Source: Rugalucina vietnamica
Lineage: Eukaryota > Mollusca > Bivalvia > Lucinida > Lucinidae
Reading direction: 5' to 3'
DNA: 64,000 bases
Assembly (NCBI GenBank): GCA_964017185.1
Contig: OZ024882.1
Coordinates: 40,087,988 to 40,151,987, forward strand
A program made the translations under genes and the position numbers. The notes beneath the pieces were generated by a model. That model worked only from the letters and a program-made list of their open reading frames with translations. It was not told the origin of the DNA and did no database searches. Shown piece by piece: positions 32,846-48,051 of this stretch (position 1 is its first letter; each line of letters opens with the position of its first letter).

Positions 32846-35800
32846 TGACATTCGCGTGATTTTGCTCATTTGAAATTGGGATATCCCCACTGTAACAAGG
32901 GTAATAAGATTTTTTATTGCACGTACACACGAAATTTTGCATGGCGTAAAACTATGTTTTGTATTCCAGAAAAAAAGCGTACATCTGATCAATTCTTGGA
33001 AATCCTTAAAGCAAGTTCTCTTTGTGCACATACCTTACGTGAAACACAAGGCTAAATCTTGAAATATGGTCCGACTATAGCAGAAAAACGGCACAAGACC
33101 CAAAGGACTCTTGCAAGGCGTCGTCATGTTTGGTGTTTTAATTAAATTCCTTGTGTGTAAGAGGGGATGTTTGAAAGAATTTTTATGAATGATGGAATTC
33201 AGATTTTAACTTATTTTTGGAAATAAAATGCACGTCACTAAGAATGATTATGTAATCATATGAATTAATACATTGACAGATTTGTTTTGGAATGGTGATT
33301 CCGTATCGATTGTTTTAACAGAAATGCCGGTTAATTAATTTGTGACTTTCGATTTTTGAAGTTTTCACTCCAAACTGCAATGATTTAATTATTTTATGTC
33401 TGATTTCTCTTAATTTTGGTATGCATTACCGAAAACGCTCTTCTAATGATTTTTGTTATTAAATCAAATACCTAGTTTTCAAGAAAATGCCAAAGCAAAA
33501 GTGTATGCGTTAGAAGTTTCCCTATGTGTAAATTAGGTTATTCCTTCTGTGTCGGCGTGTATAAACGACCAGTATACTGCAGCAAAATGTCGTGGATGCT
33601 CGTTAGAAGCGCATTGGTGAAAAATTAAAGAACAACTGTCAAAACGTTTGAACTAAAATGACTCACCGACAAGCCATCAAAGTGAACGTCGTGCATGCCC
33701 TCAAAAATTGCCTTCAGATAATATTGATTGTTGGTGTAATTATATAAGCCTCCATCCCCCAGAGCACGCAGGCTGTTATTCAGCCCTAGAGCAAGAGCCC
33801 AGGCTGAATCGTACACCCATCCATAGTATTTACCCAAACTATCATTGGTTTCCGACAACTTCTCTTGCAAAATAGTAGTCAATTCAGTGGGCGTCTACAA
33901 AAGAAAATGAAAGTGAAGATGTAAGAGAAGCGATTTTACAAACGCAAATCAGTTAAATACCTGCCTGTGACATTGGAAAACCATTGATATTGGACAAATG
34001 GCTTTACAGAAATGCCTTTTCTCAAGTTTAACATCATTGTCGGCATAACGTACTATGGCTATTCAAAAAGAACGAATGAACCTGGCAATTAATGCCATAA
34101 TGGGGCGCAAAGTATGTAACGACATTTTATGTCCTCGCACATAGAACACAACGCACTCTTGTGAATTTGCGATTTAAGGCTCGATACTTTCAATTGATAC
34201 GATTAAGCCTGAAAGGGACGCAATAACTTATATTATATGCAGCTGTATGAACCAAATAAAAGCCAAAGGAGTACAACAATTAGAGCTGGGCTCTTGTATT
34301 GGAGCTTTATACTCTAGAACGTGTCGAATCCTACCGCCTTCGGATAGAGTTAGAAAGAACGATCTTTTAACATCCCATATGTACACATTAAATTCATTAT
34401 ACGAGCCGTTGCATCTCACTGATATAATATTAAGTCTAAAGTGAATTGATCTTAAAGTGAAAGTTTTCAGACCACTGCAGAAGATGAGGATGAGAAGATC
34501 TATTTTAGCCCCCCTCCCCAGTAATTTTATAATACTGATCGTTCCAAGGCGATACTTCTGTTGTGGTTCTACTTGTTCTTGTTTTGTGTTTCGGAGTGAA
34601 GTAGTTTTTGCTGTTTGAACCTTATGTACGTTTTCATATATATAGTTTTAGACTATGTGGCCGCCTATTGGGAAATAGCTGCACACTCGGCTTACGATAT
34701 GTTTTCTAAGTATAAGTATCAAGTTGTCAACTTAGTTTTTTCCCACCTCGGTTTTTGGAGTGGGAATTTCTTTCTGATTGCGCCTTTTCCTGATCATTGC
34801 CTACTTGTACCTTCTTCATCATCAACATCTATGCCTCTTAGTTAATAGTATCAAGTTTCAATTCAAGTGCTACGGTCGTCAATTTTGAAGAAAGTGTGTA
34901 TCAAACTCAATGGCTCAGCTTTTATATATAAATAAAATAAAATTGAGATCCTTAATAAAATTGAGATCCTTTAAGAGCAGTGAGCATATTGATGAGAATA
35001 GGGATACGCCATATGGCGATTTCGACTATATACGCCTCGTCAGTGACCCTTTAGATTTGGCAACATGTAGCCCAAAGTGAAATACCGTTAATTTGCAACT
35101 TTTAACAGGACAATATCAAAGACTAGTATTATACATGTACAAATAGAGCCAACTAACGTTGATTAGAGAAATTGAATCTAAATCGATGATGATTTTTTGA
35201 TTTCTCAGAATATCCTCGGCGATCTCAAAGGACCATAAAGAAAATATAATCTGCACTATGGATGATGTACGGGGATAATTTTGGGCCGCCACACGGCACA
35301 CTGTGACACCAGCTGCAATAATAGCAAATGAAATTAAAATTGATATCCTTTAAGACTTCTACAGTGAGTGGGCACAAAGTTAGGTACCTTTCCCGATATA
35401 GTCTGTGTATCCACCGTACTGACAAAGTTGAAGTTTAAGGTGAAATAACCATCTGTTGCCTTGAGAAGCTCGTCCATCGTACAGTTGAGCTCCTTTAACT
35501 GACTGGCTGACTCACTTATCCAGTTGTCAAAATAATTTGATCTAGATAGTATCCACACGTGGTTGCTGCCATACAGTCCATGCTTGTAAGCCTGTGAGGA
35601 AACAGACATCGGAGTAATTGGGGTATTTATGAGTTAACAAGGTCAAGGCTATGTCTTGACAGTACATACAAACATTAAGATGATGTCGTGTATTTAAATA
35701 TAATATCAAAATTTAAACTTGTATGAGAGAAACAGAAGATAAAAGTCGCTATATAAGATCAATTAACAAAAACATATCATGATACTCGTCGCATGATTAG

Positions 35801-38800
35801 GTTAAACTAAGAATGGAAGAGAACAAAAACAGTCCCATGATACATCCTAAATTAAAAATGAAATAGAAAAAAATAAGACATATCTACATGTATATTCGTT
35901 ACTGACGGAGCTTTCACTGACGCAATTAAAAAATATGTTTCAACATCAGGTGTTAGGTGAGCGCTTCAGTGCCTTTGATTCTCTAATCTCTAATTTTGAT
36001 CAAAGATAGGTGCACAATCGAAAGTTTGACATTTTTTTCGTAAATTTCAGATTTTGCCTGAAACAAAACATTGAGTCATGCTGAAAGTCTGTGAACCCTG
36101 ACAACCCTAACAGTCAGATCTTCTTTGCATCATTTTAAAATATGCAACTGTTCTAACGAAAAGTGTTATTTTTATTATTGTTATTATTATTACTATTATT
36201 ATTATTATTGTTGTTGTTGTTAAAGTGTTCGTTACAGATATCTCTGAGATAATGTTATAAAAGAAATGTATGATACTTACTTCACAGAATATTTTGGCAC
36301 CAAGGCCAAAATGAAAGGAACCCATGATAATTCTTGCATCATACTGCTGTGAATAAATTGACCTTAATCAATACAGGTTTAGGCTTCCATGTTAATACTC
36401 ATGCATACTTCTAAATAAAATATATAAATATTATTTAAAGTAAGAATAGAGGGACCAAGAATCGATTAAAGTCCCAATATAGACACCAGGCGGGTAAAAA
36501 TACCCCACAAAACCTTTTTCGGACAACCCACTTAACAATATTGGAAATGATGAGCATGGCGTTCGAAAGGGTTTTTAATTGGTATTTTGATATAAGTCTT
36601 CTAGTTATATAAACACCTTTTCTCGTTTTACTGTATTCTAAAATTCTGAATGCAACGCTCTATACTGAGTATTTTATTCAAAGGCAGAAAAAGAACCATT
36701 TCCTGTCCGGCTTTATGGTCAAAGATATTTATTCAGCACGTGGAGGTCATAGCTGAGTTGTGGATAGAATAAGTTGTGGACAGAATGCAGTCGACTAACC
36801 TTGAGTCTTGCAATCATGTAGCTGACGTCAGCATTATCATTGGGTATAATGGCTGACGTGACAAGTGTCAGATTGTGTTGTTTCAGTAGGTCATGGAATC
36901 GTATCATCTCCTGAAAACAAAAATGCTGTGCCTCATAAGAATTCAGTTGTTGGATATTGTTTAGGCATCGACTCAGCAAGATATACAAGAATTAATAATT
37001 TCCCGCGTTACGACGTATAGCGGGAAATTTATGTCTTAACAGAACCGGTCAAACAGGTTAGCGAGATTAGTGAGTAGAGCTATGTCACGTGCAGAGACGA
37101 TATAAATAGTGATTTAAGGCGTTGGTCAAGCAATTCTACGCGAGATTCTCTACTGTCAACGTTGGTTTTCGTTAATTTTTTAATTTTGCAAAATATTTAA
37201 AAAATGGAGTGAGAAAACACTCATAAGACGGGAGCACCGACTTAAGAATTTGTAGCTTGATCTTGTATGCATATATAATATATTTCTAATAATTTTGTAT
37301 AATACACTATTAATTTGTTTTATGTGTATTATGTGTATATACAAGCGTTTTGAAGGCAGATATAAGTCGGTGCGAACGGTCTTGCTGGTCTTGAGCCTGG
37401 ATAAACCTACCTCCCCCTCCACAGGAGTAGGGTTGGGTAGCCCGCTCGCAGCCCGAAAAAGCAGTACGGTCTAACAAGTAATAATATATCAAACTTATCT
37501 AAATAAGAAATTTTATACTTGCAAGTGATACGTATGTAGATTTGGTATATATTGTTTATTGGTTTTGTACAAGTACGTTATGAATTGTTTTTTGCGTCCA
37601 TCATGTACGTGCTGCTGTTTTCACGCATAAATCTCGCTATGTGCAAAACAATGTCTTCTTGTTTTCTTTGTAAGAGTGCGGCTTTAAGCTTAAGGTGAAG
37701 CTTAAGACAAAGAAAGTTATATGCAGGAGGAATAGAAATCGATACTCAAATTTCTGTCACTTGCATCTTAAATAAGGCGGGGTAAGGAAAACCGGCTCTC
37801 GACTAGTACCTAGTACTCGCGCACTATTCTTGAGTTTTACTGATGTAACTGATCTTAACACATTTACAAAGTCACAATGTAAAGAAAGGACCCTTTATAT
37901 TCAAATAGGCACATAGCATGTAAAGGCACCCAATTACATGTTTGACCTTATCAAAGGTAATACGTACAGAAACTTCCACTTCGTCCTGTGTGAATATTGT
38001 CCCTACCCTGGTCCAGTTGAAGTACTTCATCATCTTGATACGGAGTGGGTTCAGGTTGTCTCGGATGTGGTTCACCTTGAACAGTGTCTGAAACCTGTCC
38101 CGGTCAACTGTGGTTGACGTCCATGCCATGTAGGACATCTGGCGACAAACCAGTATGACTTAGTGTAGCTTTATAACAAAGGTTTCTGAATAAGTCAATG
38201 AATAGCATCTGGTGAACTGCTAGTTATAGCTGAGGGACATAGCTACTAATAACATAATTCGACCAAGTACACTGAAAAAAAAGTTATGAGGCCACGTTTC
38301 AAACTCATTTTTAATTTATAAGCCATGTTCAAAATTGAATGATTTTTTGCCCAAATATGTGTCTTTCAAGTAAGTAAAGTTGCAAAGTGTTCAGAAATAA
38401 TTTTCTTTCACTAAACGCGTTTCTCGTGTAAAAGTGCAAAAATCAATGTTTTTGAACAAAAATTGGTTAAAGCGCAAATTTTATTGAAATGAGGAACGGG
38501 TGTCATCAAAGGGGTCATTCCAATTTGGAAAAGCATCAAACATTCGAATTTTCTCAACTTGTAGATTTTTTACGCATTTTATAAAAATCGCTTTTTTCGA
38601 TTTTTTTTTGTATTTTTTTTTTTGGAAAAATCAACAATGTGCCTCTTAAACATGTTAATCCCTGTTAAATTCACTTTATGAGGCATGGAAATGAGAAATA
38701 TACCTTGAAAGAGCTGTATTATACTATTTTCGAGGACAAACAGGTCACGACTGTCGCACACTTCCGGTTTCAATGCCAAATTTTATCGACCAAAATGACA

Positions 38801-41800
38801 AAATCTGTTGGTGATTTTTGAAATTTTCAAAATCTATCAGAGTCAAGTATTAACCATAAATGATCGCTGAAAATTTCAATACCGTGCTGCTGCTAATAAT
38901 GCAGCTGGAGAAGAACAAAGTTTGCATGCAAATTGCATACAAAATGCTGAATTCCTGTTTTTCATTCTGCTGTCTTCTTGAATTTACAAAACTGAAACGC
39001 AAATTCTTATTGCAGCAACACATTTAACAAGATTTTATCATACACCATAGCAGTCAATAACACTTTCAAACAGATTAAAATATAAAGCACAACGTCAAAA
39101 TATGACATTTAATTTGGTGTTAATAAAGTGTGATTTTTGAAATGATTTGTGAAATGAGGGTACCTTTACTCATGCTTCGTCTGTGTGAAAAGTATCACAC
39201 ATTTTTGAATGCAGAAACTCACAGAGCCACTGTTAGACATCGATTTATTCATATGATTATGAATTGTATTTGATCGGCTTTTACTTCCTAAACTGGAAGG
39301 AAAAAACTATAAGGCGGCCTCTTATAACTTTTTTCAGTGTATTTATTCAGACATACATGACCAAGGATGTAGTAAACTCACTCGAATTGAGAAGAAGAAT
39401 AGTAGTAGTCGCCATTACCTTAGACTTGTACAGGTCTCCTACTTATTTTATATATTATAATAACATTTCAATATCTACTGACTATTATTTTGTTAATTCT
39501 AATGATTTTTTCTCTCATTTAGACTGAAACTATCAGAGAGGAATTCATAGATGCTGTAAGGTATTGTGAAGATAGAATTATGTACTGAATTAGAGACTGA
39601 ATAATCTCTCTACCATTACCTGTATGACGTCATAGTATGGTGTGATTTGTCCAACCACTGTGAGCTCAGAGGAGAGGGATGGCCCAAGAACACAAACAAT
39701 AGGTACATCACCCGACACCAACTCGAACATACTGTGGGCAGCAAGGCCTGGCTCGCCCTGAAATAAACATCATAAACTGGTATCACTGCACCACCTTCAC
39801 CTATGGTATATCTTAAGTATTCTAGATGGCGTCATGATTGTTGCGTCATTAGAGAGAGAGCTAAATTGCGCTCCTATCAGAACCGAAAAAAAAAATAAAT
39901 CACAGCAGATTAATGACGAGGATATGGGACACCGTAGCATTATGGGCCGCTGTTTTTCTAATCATTCCTTATTATTTTATGGATATCCTATATTCATTTT
40001 TGGATATCCACATTTGATTTGTAGATATTCTAAATTGAATTAAGGATGACCTAAAATAACTATAAATATTCTAAATTATTTAAGGATATCCATATATGTA
40101 TGTATTATGGATATCCATAAATGAATATAGTGTATCCATAACTGAATTGAGGACATCCATAAATACATTGAGGATATCGTAATATACGTACATTTCTGGA
40201 TATCAAAAAAAAATCATGCTAAATTAAGGATATCCATTATTCGATTTTAGGATATCCTGAATTCGATTTATGGTTATCCTTAAATCAGCTTATTTAAGGA
40301 TAGCATTAAATGTATTTATGGGTATTTAAAAATACTCTTGAATTAAGGATATCAATAATTCGAATTTAGGATATCCATAATTTGAATTATGGATATCCTT
40401 GATTTAGTATGATTTTTAATATCCAGAATTTAATTCGATTTAAGGATATCCAAAATTCATTTTTAGAAATCTTTCCTATTTCTTTTATAATGTGTTCTTG
40501 TGATTTAAAGATATCCTTAAATGAATTATGGATATCCTAAAATACAATCATACTTTAGGATATCCATAAATCAATTTAAGGATATCCATCAATCGAATTA
40601 TGGATACCCGATATTCATCCTATTTAAAGATATCCTTAAATCGAATTATGTATATCCTTAAATATGACTGTATTTTAGAATATCCATAATTCATTTAAGG
40701 ATATCCAAAAATCAATTTATGGATATCCATAATTCAGCCGAATCAATGATATCCATAAATCGATTTATGGATATCCTTTGATTAATCATGGATATCCTTA
40801 ATACTTTTATGGATATCCAAAAATGATTTATGGATATCCGAAAATGAATTTGGGATATCCACAAATTTGGAATAAAAAGTAAAACTGCACCCCATATGAA
40901 ATCGCTTAAGCTCTCCAGTAGTTTTCTGGCTGTTCTAAGGCAGTCATGTTGCGATTTATCTTGTTTGTTTATTCCGTCCATCGGTCTGTCTGTTGTGCTC
41001 GTCTAGAGTAATGTGGGGCAAGACGCCTAGGTGGGGTAAGACGCCCACCCCTTTTAAATATGGTTGTTTAGACAACGACGCATTCTTCCATTCTGTAGAT
41101 TACACCTCTAAATAAATCTGAGAGAGATAATTGCTAAACGTGTAATAAACAGTAAGGTGTTTCCTGTTTCATGAAAAAATAGGTAGGTCGGTTTTTCAAA
41201 TTTTTAGGTAAGAAAATGTTCATAGTATTTACTTCATAAATCAGTAGCGTTTTAAACATTGGTACATGTACCTCCAGTGCAGATGTGCAGATGTAATGAA
41301 GTTGCCATTTATCGCATATTTTACATATTACTTGTAAAGATACACATGCTATATCATACAATAAATCTAGGCTAATAAATAGGCTTAACCGAAGCAGGTC
41401 AAATATCACAAACTAAATCTGAAACTTTCAAATTTGCATTCTGTTTGATCATGATCAGCACACATATAAAGGTATTTCTGCTATTATGTAAAGCTAAATA
41501 CATACATGCATTCCGCAAAGGACGGTTTTAGACAAAACGATTAATCAGCATGGACATGATTTTTGTGAATTTCTCATTGAAGCGAAAATGTGCACACTTA
41601 ACGGAAGATTTGAAAACTCTCTTGACGATTATACATCCATTTCAGGACGAGGTAGCGCAGTCGTGGATTATATATGTGTTCCACACGATATATTCAAGCA
41701 ATGCCAAAGATTTAAAGTTATTCCTGTGAATTCTGTTATTCAAGAACACAATCTACAAAATCTGTTGGGTCATCGTAGTAAAGCACCGGACCATGCGTTT

Positions 41801-44800
41801 ATCTTAACAGAGTTTGATACCGGGTTATCGCCTACTGGCACGAACTCAAATTTGCACCCGGATAATAACGTACATTTGAAATGTGAACTCAACAGAATTC
41901 CAGATGACTTTATGCAAAGTGACCTCAGTCGGAACGCAATACTTGAGATAATACGAACAATTGAAGGCATGCGTGAATCTCAAAATAACGTTGACGCCAT
42001 ATATGAACGTCTTACAGACGCGATTATTAATGAAATGAACGATAAAATTCCAAAATACGATACATCAAAACGAACACAGAAACGACATAGAACATATAAA
42101 TCATACTGGAATGACAGTCTTTCTGATCTATGGAACACAATGAGACTTAAAGAACGCGAGTTTCTCAAATGTGATTCAAAACGCTCCGCGCGACGCACGG
42201 CCTTACGTCAAGACTTTAAAGTAGCTCAAGATAAATTTGATAAAGCACTTAGAAAAGCAGAACGTACCTATCGAAGAACCGTTGCAAACGATATTGAGTC
42301 CATGTCTACATCGAATCCAAATGATTTTTGGGATAAAGTGAAACATCTAGGCCCTCGAAAGGACCGATCTATTCCAGTTGAAATCCATGATGAGTCTGGT
42401 CATGTTATCCGCGACGAGAACATTGTATTCGAAAAGTGGAAAGGGGATTTCGAAAATTTATATAGCAGCAGCTCAAGTTGTGACTTTGATGATACGTTCT
42501 ATGACAATGTCAAATCGTATAAACGCCTTTTAGAAGATAATATGCTTGACCAACTGTTCATATCAAATCCACATATAAACAGTAATATAACACTTGACGA
42601 GGTAGCAGCTGCCATCATGAAGGCCAAAAAGCTATCGGCCTGTGGAATAGACAAAATACCTTACGATGTGTTTTAAAAAATTCCCCCCTGTTATAGCTGT
42701 TATCCATCAATTGTTCCAGTTGATATTTGATACCAGTATTATTCCATCAGTTTGGAGACAATCTATTATTTGCCCAATTTTGAAAGACCCGTCATCTGAT
42801 CGAAGTGTTCCCATGAACTATAGAGGAATTAGCCTTTTATCGTGCATAAGTAAATTATACAGCTCTATCTTAAATAAACGTATTACTAAGTACTTAGAAG
42901 AAAACAATATTCTGGCTGAAGAACAGAATGGGTTTAGAACTGACCGGTCTTGCGAAGATCACGTATTTACCCTTAATAGTGTTATCCGAAATAATACAGC
43001 AGTGTTTGCGGCCTTTATTGACCTAAAAAGGCGTTCGATTTCGTAGATAGAAATATGCTTTTGTACAAGCTGTTGCAATCAAACATAAATGGAAAAATGT
43101 ATGAGTCTATTAAGAATATATATGCACATACGACTTCATGCATACGCATTAATGATAAACTTACAGAATGGTTTGATTGTAAATCCGGGGTACGACAGGG
43201 CGACTGCCTCTCACCAACAATATTCTCTTTATTCATAAACGATTTAGTGTCAGAGATAAACGACCTTGGACTTGGAATTGACTTAAATGGTACAAATATT
43301 TCTCTTTTACTCTATGCTGATGACATTTGTTTTCTAGCTAAAAGCGAAACAGATCTACAAGCAATCTTAGATACGTTACACAACTGGTGTAAAAAGTGGC
43401 GAGTTCTCATTAATACCGAAAAGTCCAAAGCAGTACATTTCCGTAAAGGCAGGCGCAAACGAACTGAGTTCACCTTTAAAATCGGACAGAATGTAATAGA
43501 ACTTGTAGAAACGTACAAATACTTAGGTCTTATATTCCAGGAAAAATCAGATTTCACCCAGACAGCGGACGCTTTAGCGACGGGTGGCGGTAGAGCGCTT
43601 GGTGGGCTTATTTCTAAGCTACATGGTTTAAAAGACTTCGGATTTAAAACGTTTGAAAAGCTGTATTATTCTTGTGTGGTACCGGTAACCGATTATGGGT
43701 CATCTGTCTGGGGATATAAAAACTATGCTCAACTGGATTATATACAAAATAGAGCAATCCGATATTTCCTTGGTGTACATAGATTTACACCCATCCTGGC
43801 TCTAGTTGGCGATTCAGGCTGGCTTCCCAGTCAATACAGACGTTGGCTGACCATTCTGAGGTTGTGGAATAGACTTGTACTAATGGATGACTCTAGATTA
43901 ACAAAACGAGTGTTTAACTTTGATTATGAATCCGACCAAATTAATTGGTGTAAAGATGTGAGAGATATCCTTGATAAATTAGACCTTCTAGAGTATTATG
44001 AAAACAAAACATGCATTGACATGTCTTTAGCCAGTGATAGAATATATAATTTCTACGCAAACTCATGGCCTGAAAAATGTTTAAATGTCCCAAAACTAAG
44101 ATCTTATGTTAAGTTCAAGACTGCTTTTAAAACTGAAAAGTACATTACTCTGAACCTAAATCGCAATGAGCGATCAGTGATGGCACAGTTTAGATGTGGT
44201 GTTCTTCCATTAAGAGTTGAAACCGGGAGATTTATTGGTGAAGCAGTGAATGCAAGAATCTGTAAACTCTGTAATCAAGGGTCCGTTGAAGATGAGACTC
44301 ACTTTTTACTAAACTGTCAATGTTATACTGACATTCGTGATTATGAGCTTGGTGTAGTTCTTAACGACCAGGATTTTTCAAACAAAAGTGATGATGATAA
44401 ACTTTCAATATTATTAAATGACTTTGTCAGACGAACAGCTAAATTTCTCCTTAAAGCCTTTCTTCACAGACGCAGTATACTTTATACTTAATAATAACTT
44501 TGTCTAAAGTTACAAATAGATCTCATACTAGGATGTTTATACAAAGATGGTTTGTAAATATTATTCAATGTTTGTTTAATAGTGACTTGTAGACCCATTG
44601 GGTCGAGCGCTTCAATTATGTCTTGTATGTATGTTATAATTGTTCATGTAGCGTATGTCACTTTAATAAAAAATTACTTACTTACTTACTTACTTACATG
44701 TACTAATACTATAGACATCCATAAGTAGTTATTTTTGCTGGTGAAAAGTGTGGAGCACAAAACCAGGACCAGTCTGTTTGAGCATTTAAAATAATTACCA

Positions 44801-46402
44801 GTGTAACTGTAGTGGCTAGGTCGCCGAAGTTATTGTCATGTTTTGCTACAAATTAACCTCTCAAGAAACCAACAAAATGTTACTTGGCTACTGCTACTGC
44901 TTTACGTTTGAGAAAAATGCACATGTCTGAAAACGTTGCGGACTACCCACGCACTTTCAGACAGTTCGGAAAATGAGTCCATAATCTTTTCTCCTCTTCT
45001 CCGTCTCTTGATGGAATACTTTTATACCATCTCACTGACAAAAGATGTAACACAATTAAAAAATTCTTCCTCGCCAATTTTAGCTCGCCAGCTTGGCCTA
45101 TTTCCCACCCCACCAATAATTTGCAAATTTACAAGTCTTAGATTGTCAAAGGCAATCCGATCAATAAATACCATTGTTTGTATTTTTTTCTATAAAGAAA
45201 CATATTTCAAGAGGTTACTGTTAAAAATATGCATTAACTCGGCAGACCGGCTCGGTCTGGGCTTTCATACCCGACAATGCTATACCGGAAACTAATAAAA
45301 ACGACCAGATCGGCCAATCAAAATGAAAAGCAGCGAGTAAAAATGATCACGAGATACGAGAATCCGGGATATTGGAAGTTTGAATTAGGGTCGGCCGCGC
45401 CCACTTATTTCTTTTACGAGAACCCAATAAAATCTTTAAGGGTCGCTGGAAAAAATAGGGTAGGTCATGAAACCTGAAACACACATATTCTTTTTGCCTA
45501 ATATTAAAGATCATTAAACTGTATGTGATAGTTTTTGATGATTTGATGTAAATTCTAAATTGCCGAATATTTTCTTGCTGTCCGCCTGTTGTTGTAATCC
45601 CTCCCCTCATCGTGAGTACGATAGCCGTGTATGGTATCAGTAATCATTAGAGCAACATAATGTTGGTATTCGACAACACCAAGAAAGTTAATAAATGTTT
45701 TCGCTACTGATACCTGTGTGGGGCAAGACCCCATAGCGTTTTACATACAAAATATCCTAGTGGGCGTCTTGCCCAGCTGTCGATGGACGCCGTGCCCATT
45801 GTGAGCTGATCTACTATTGTCTTATCATTTCGTTTGTAAAATTACAGTACAAACGTGCGACATAACTCGATTCATCGGAAATTAAATTTCGTAATGATTG
45901 TGGAAAACAAACACAGATCATGAGGTCTTGCTCCATCTGAAAGGGCGTCTTGCCTCCGCTATGGGGCAAGGCGCCCACTCTATTGTAAAAATATATTTTT
46001 TTATTGCTGTAATGCATTTAATCGTTTGGTTGTTAAATGTCTTTTTCCGAGAGAGCGACACTAGCACTACATAAAAAGGACAAAACGAATCAAAACTATC
46101 ACCAACTCTTGTTTTCAAGAGCCAAGTACCTTTGGCGTCCTGCCCCACATTACCCTGGTAATCTTGGTCTTCTAATGTGCTGTTTACATTTTGTAATGCC
46201 CTGTTTTGTCCATTCTTTCCAGCTTTGTGAATTTGGGCTGGGGTCAATTCCTAGACCTGTAATACTTACTTCGCATTGTAATCTCAGTCCATAAGAGTGT
46301 TCATGGTTAAACGGGAAAGGCTAGCTCCCATAGTTGTTCACACAATAAAACATATTTTTGTAGCAAAAGTATATCCAACAATTGATATAAGTTGGTATAA
46401 CG

Positions 46403-46444
<42 letters not shown>

Positions 46445-47282
46445 ATTTTCTCAACCCCAACGTATTTATTGTAAGTAAATCTGATGTTGTTATAGACTTC
46501 CAGCCGCGAAGCCGTAATGCATGCTTTAAGTTCTGTTTCTTTTTCCATCTTGTTCCTGGGTCGGGATTTAAAATTTATTTGTAGAACTGCCTGGAATTTC
46601 TATTCTCACTTGATCGATGATTGTTTTGTGTCACGGTGACACTTGCTTCTTTATGTGATATGTTTATATCTAAACAAACTAAGCAATCTGGAGGAAACCA
46701 CATAATGACGTTTACAAATGAAGATGTGCGTTCAAAATTAATTCTTGAACAACGGCTTTTAATTAGCTAGACAGAAAATGCATGATCATGAACGTCTGAT
46801 AGCAGTGTCAATTGGAATAAACACCACATCACAATCCTATTATAACATATGTTATTACAGAAAGAATGAATAGATGGTCCAGGAATTCATAAAATGAAAT
46901 ATAAACTGTCAACATAAAAAAACACCAGTAGAAAAAAAAAGAAAAATACAAGACATTACAATTTTGACAATAAACACATAAAGATTGCTACAGCGGAGTA
47001 GCCATCCGGGTAGCATTAACCACAAACATAGACGGGCGATTACAACAGTTACAGACGGACGGAGTAAACAGGCAATAACAAGAACAAAATCACAGCAGAG
47101 CCGCCTAGCAATGGCCTGAACTGACTGGAATTTACGGGGCGCCAATGGGATAATAGATAGACCTATAATTATCGTTCCATTGTAATTTGCCCCAAAAGAA
47201 GACTCAATCATATGCTTCACAACTCATAGTGGACCCCAACACATTCAGCAAACGAGAGATCGCCCCAGGCCGTGTACAAGTG

Positions 47283-47323
<41 letters not shown>

Positions 47324-47727
47324 AGGGGGTTAGCCAGCATCCAAGGACGGTATCTTTTGCTTTTAGGGACCTCCCCAAAATCGCTCAACAATGAAAAAAT
47401 GATAATTCAAAAATCACTACATCCTCAATTTGGCCATTATATGGCAAAACAGCAACTGATTAAATCACACAATATAGCAAAATATTCGAGAAAGATTATA
47501 CTATCATGTGACGCAAGACGAAGATGATAGACGTGTATTCATGACCAAAGGTAGGTAGCGTTACATCTTAAATTCATCGCGGTAGATCTGCATACACTTT
47601 GGGCCAATCGTTTGCAGCGTTACAATTACTGGTCTCATTTCATGTTTCTTTTAATGTTTATTTCACACAAAAATATGAAGAAAAAATAATATTCATGTAC
47701 CATATCTTGTGCCGCTGTACGTGGTGG

Positions 47728-47790
<63 letters not shown>

Positions 47791-48016
47791 GGTACTCGTT
47801 TAAGAGATAATCAGCAAAATAAAAATATCAAATGTTAGCGAACAGTCTTAACTAAAGGGGGAATTGAGGGCAAAAACATTTCAACAAGGCTGGTTGATTC
47901 TGGTAACCAAAATCTCTGTTTTCTTCCACAAATGAGAAAGTTATGGGAGTTATAGTAGTGTTAAAACAAGTGAAAATATTTTTTCTCTTTTTTGTTATTC
48001 GAAACATAGATTGAGG

Positions 48017-48051
<35 letters not shown>

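Larger units (their letters stand above)
41494..44697 (+). mobile_element. non-LTR retrotransposon (CR1/L2/Jockey-like LINE), 5'-truncated
   Basis: End of the EEP endonuclease (TVLDKTINQHGHDFCEFLIE, GRGSAVVDYICVPHD), linker, reverse transcriptase and a C-terminal Cys/His segment (ARICKLCNQGSVEDETHFLL). RT motifs: NYRGISLLSCISKLY, FAAFIDLK, SGVRQGDCLSPTIFSLFIND, LLLYADDICFLA. Two frame breaks (about 42,670 and 43,030). The 3'UTR ends in (TTAC)n at 44,680-44,697. Clade assignment is tentative. Confidence 0.9.
41005..46156. mobile_element. DNA-transposon-like unit bounded by inverted GTAATGTGGGGCAAGACGCC ends, with a LINE inside
   Basis: Left end AGAGTAATGTGGGGCAAGAC, right end GTCCTGCCCCACATTACCCT (inverted). 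Subterminal GGGGCAAGACGCC-type motifs repeat at 41,030-41,055, 45,717-45,800 and 45,943-45,978. No transposase frame was found, and no clear target duplication. Without the LINE the unit would be about 2 kb. Confidence 0.6.

Noticed and set aside
47599..47838. 79-codon frame with Arg-Glu run
   Set aside because: Translation of an (AG)n microsatellite in intron 1.
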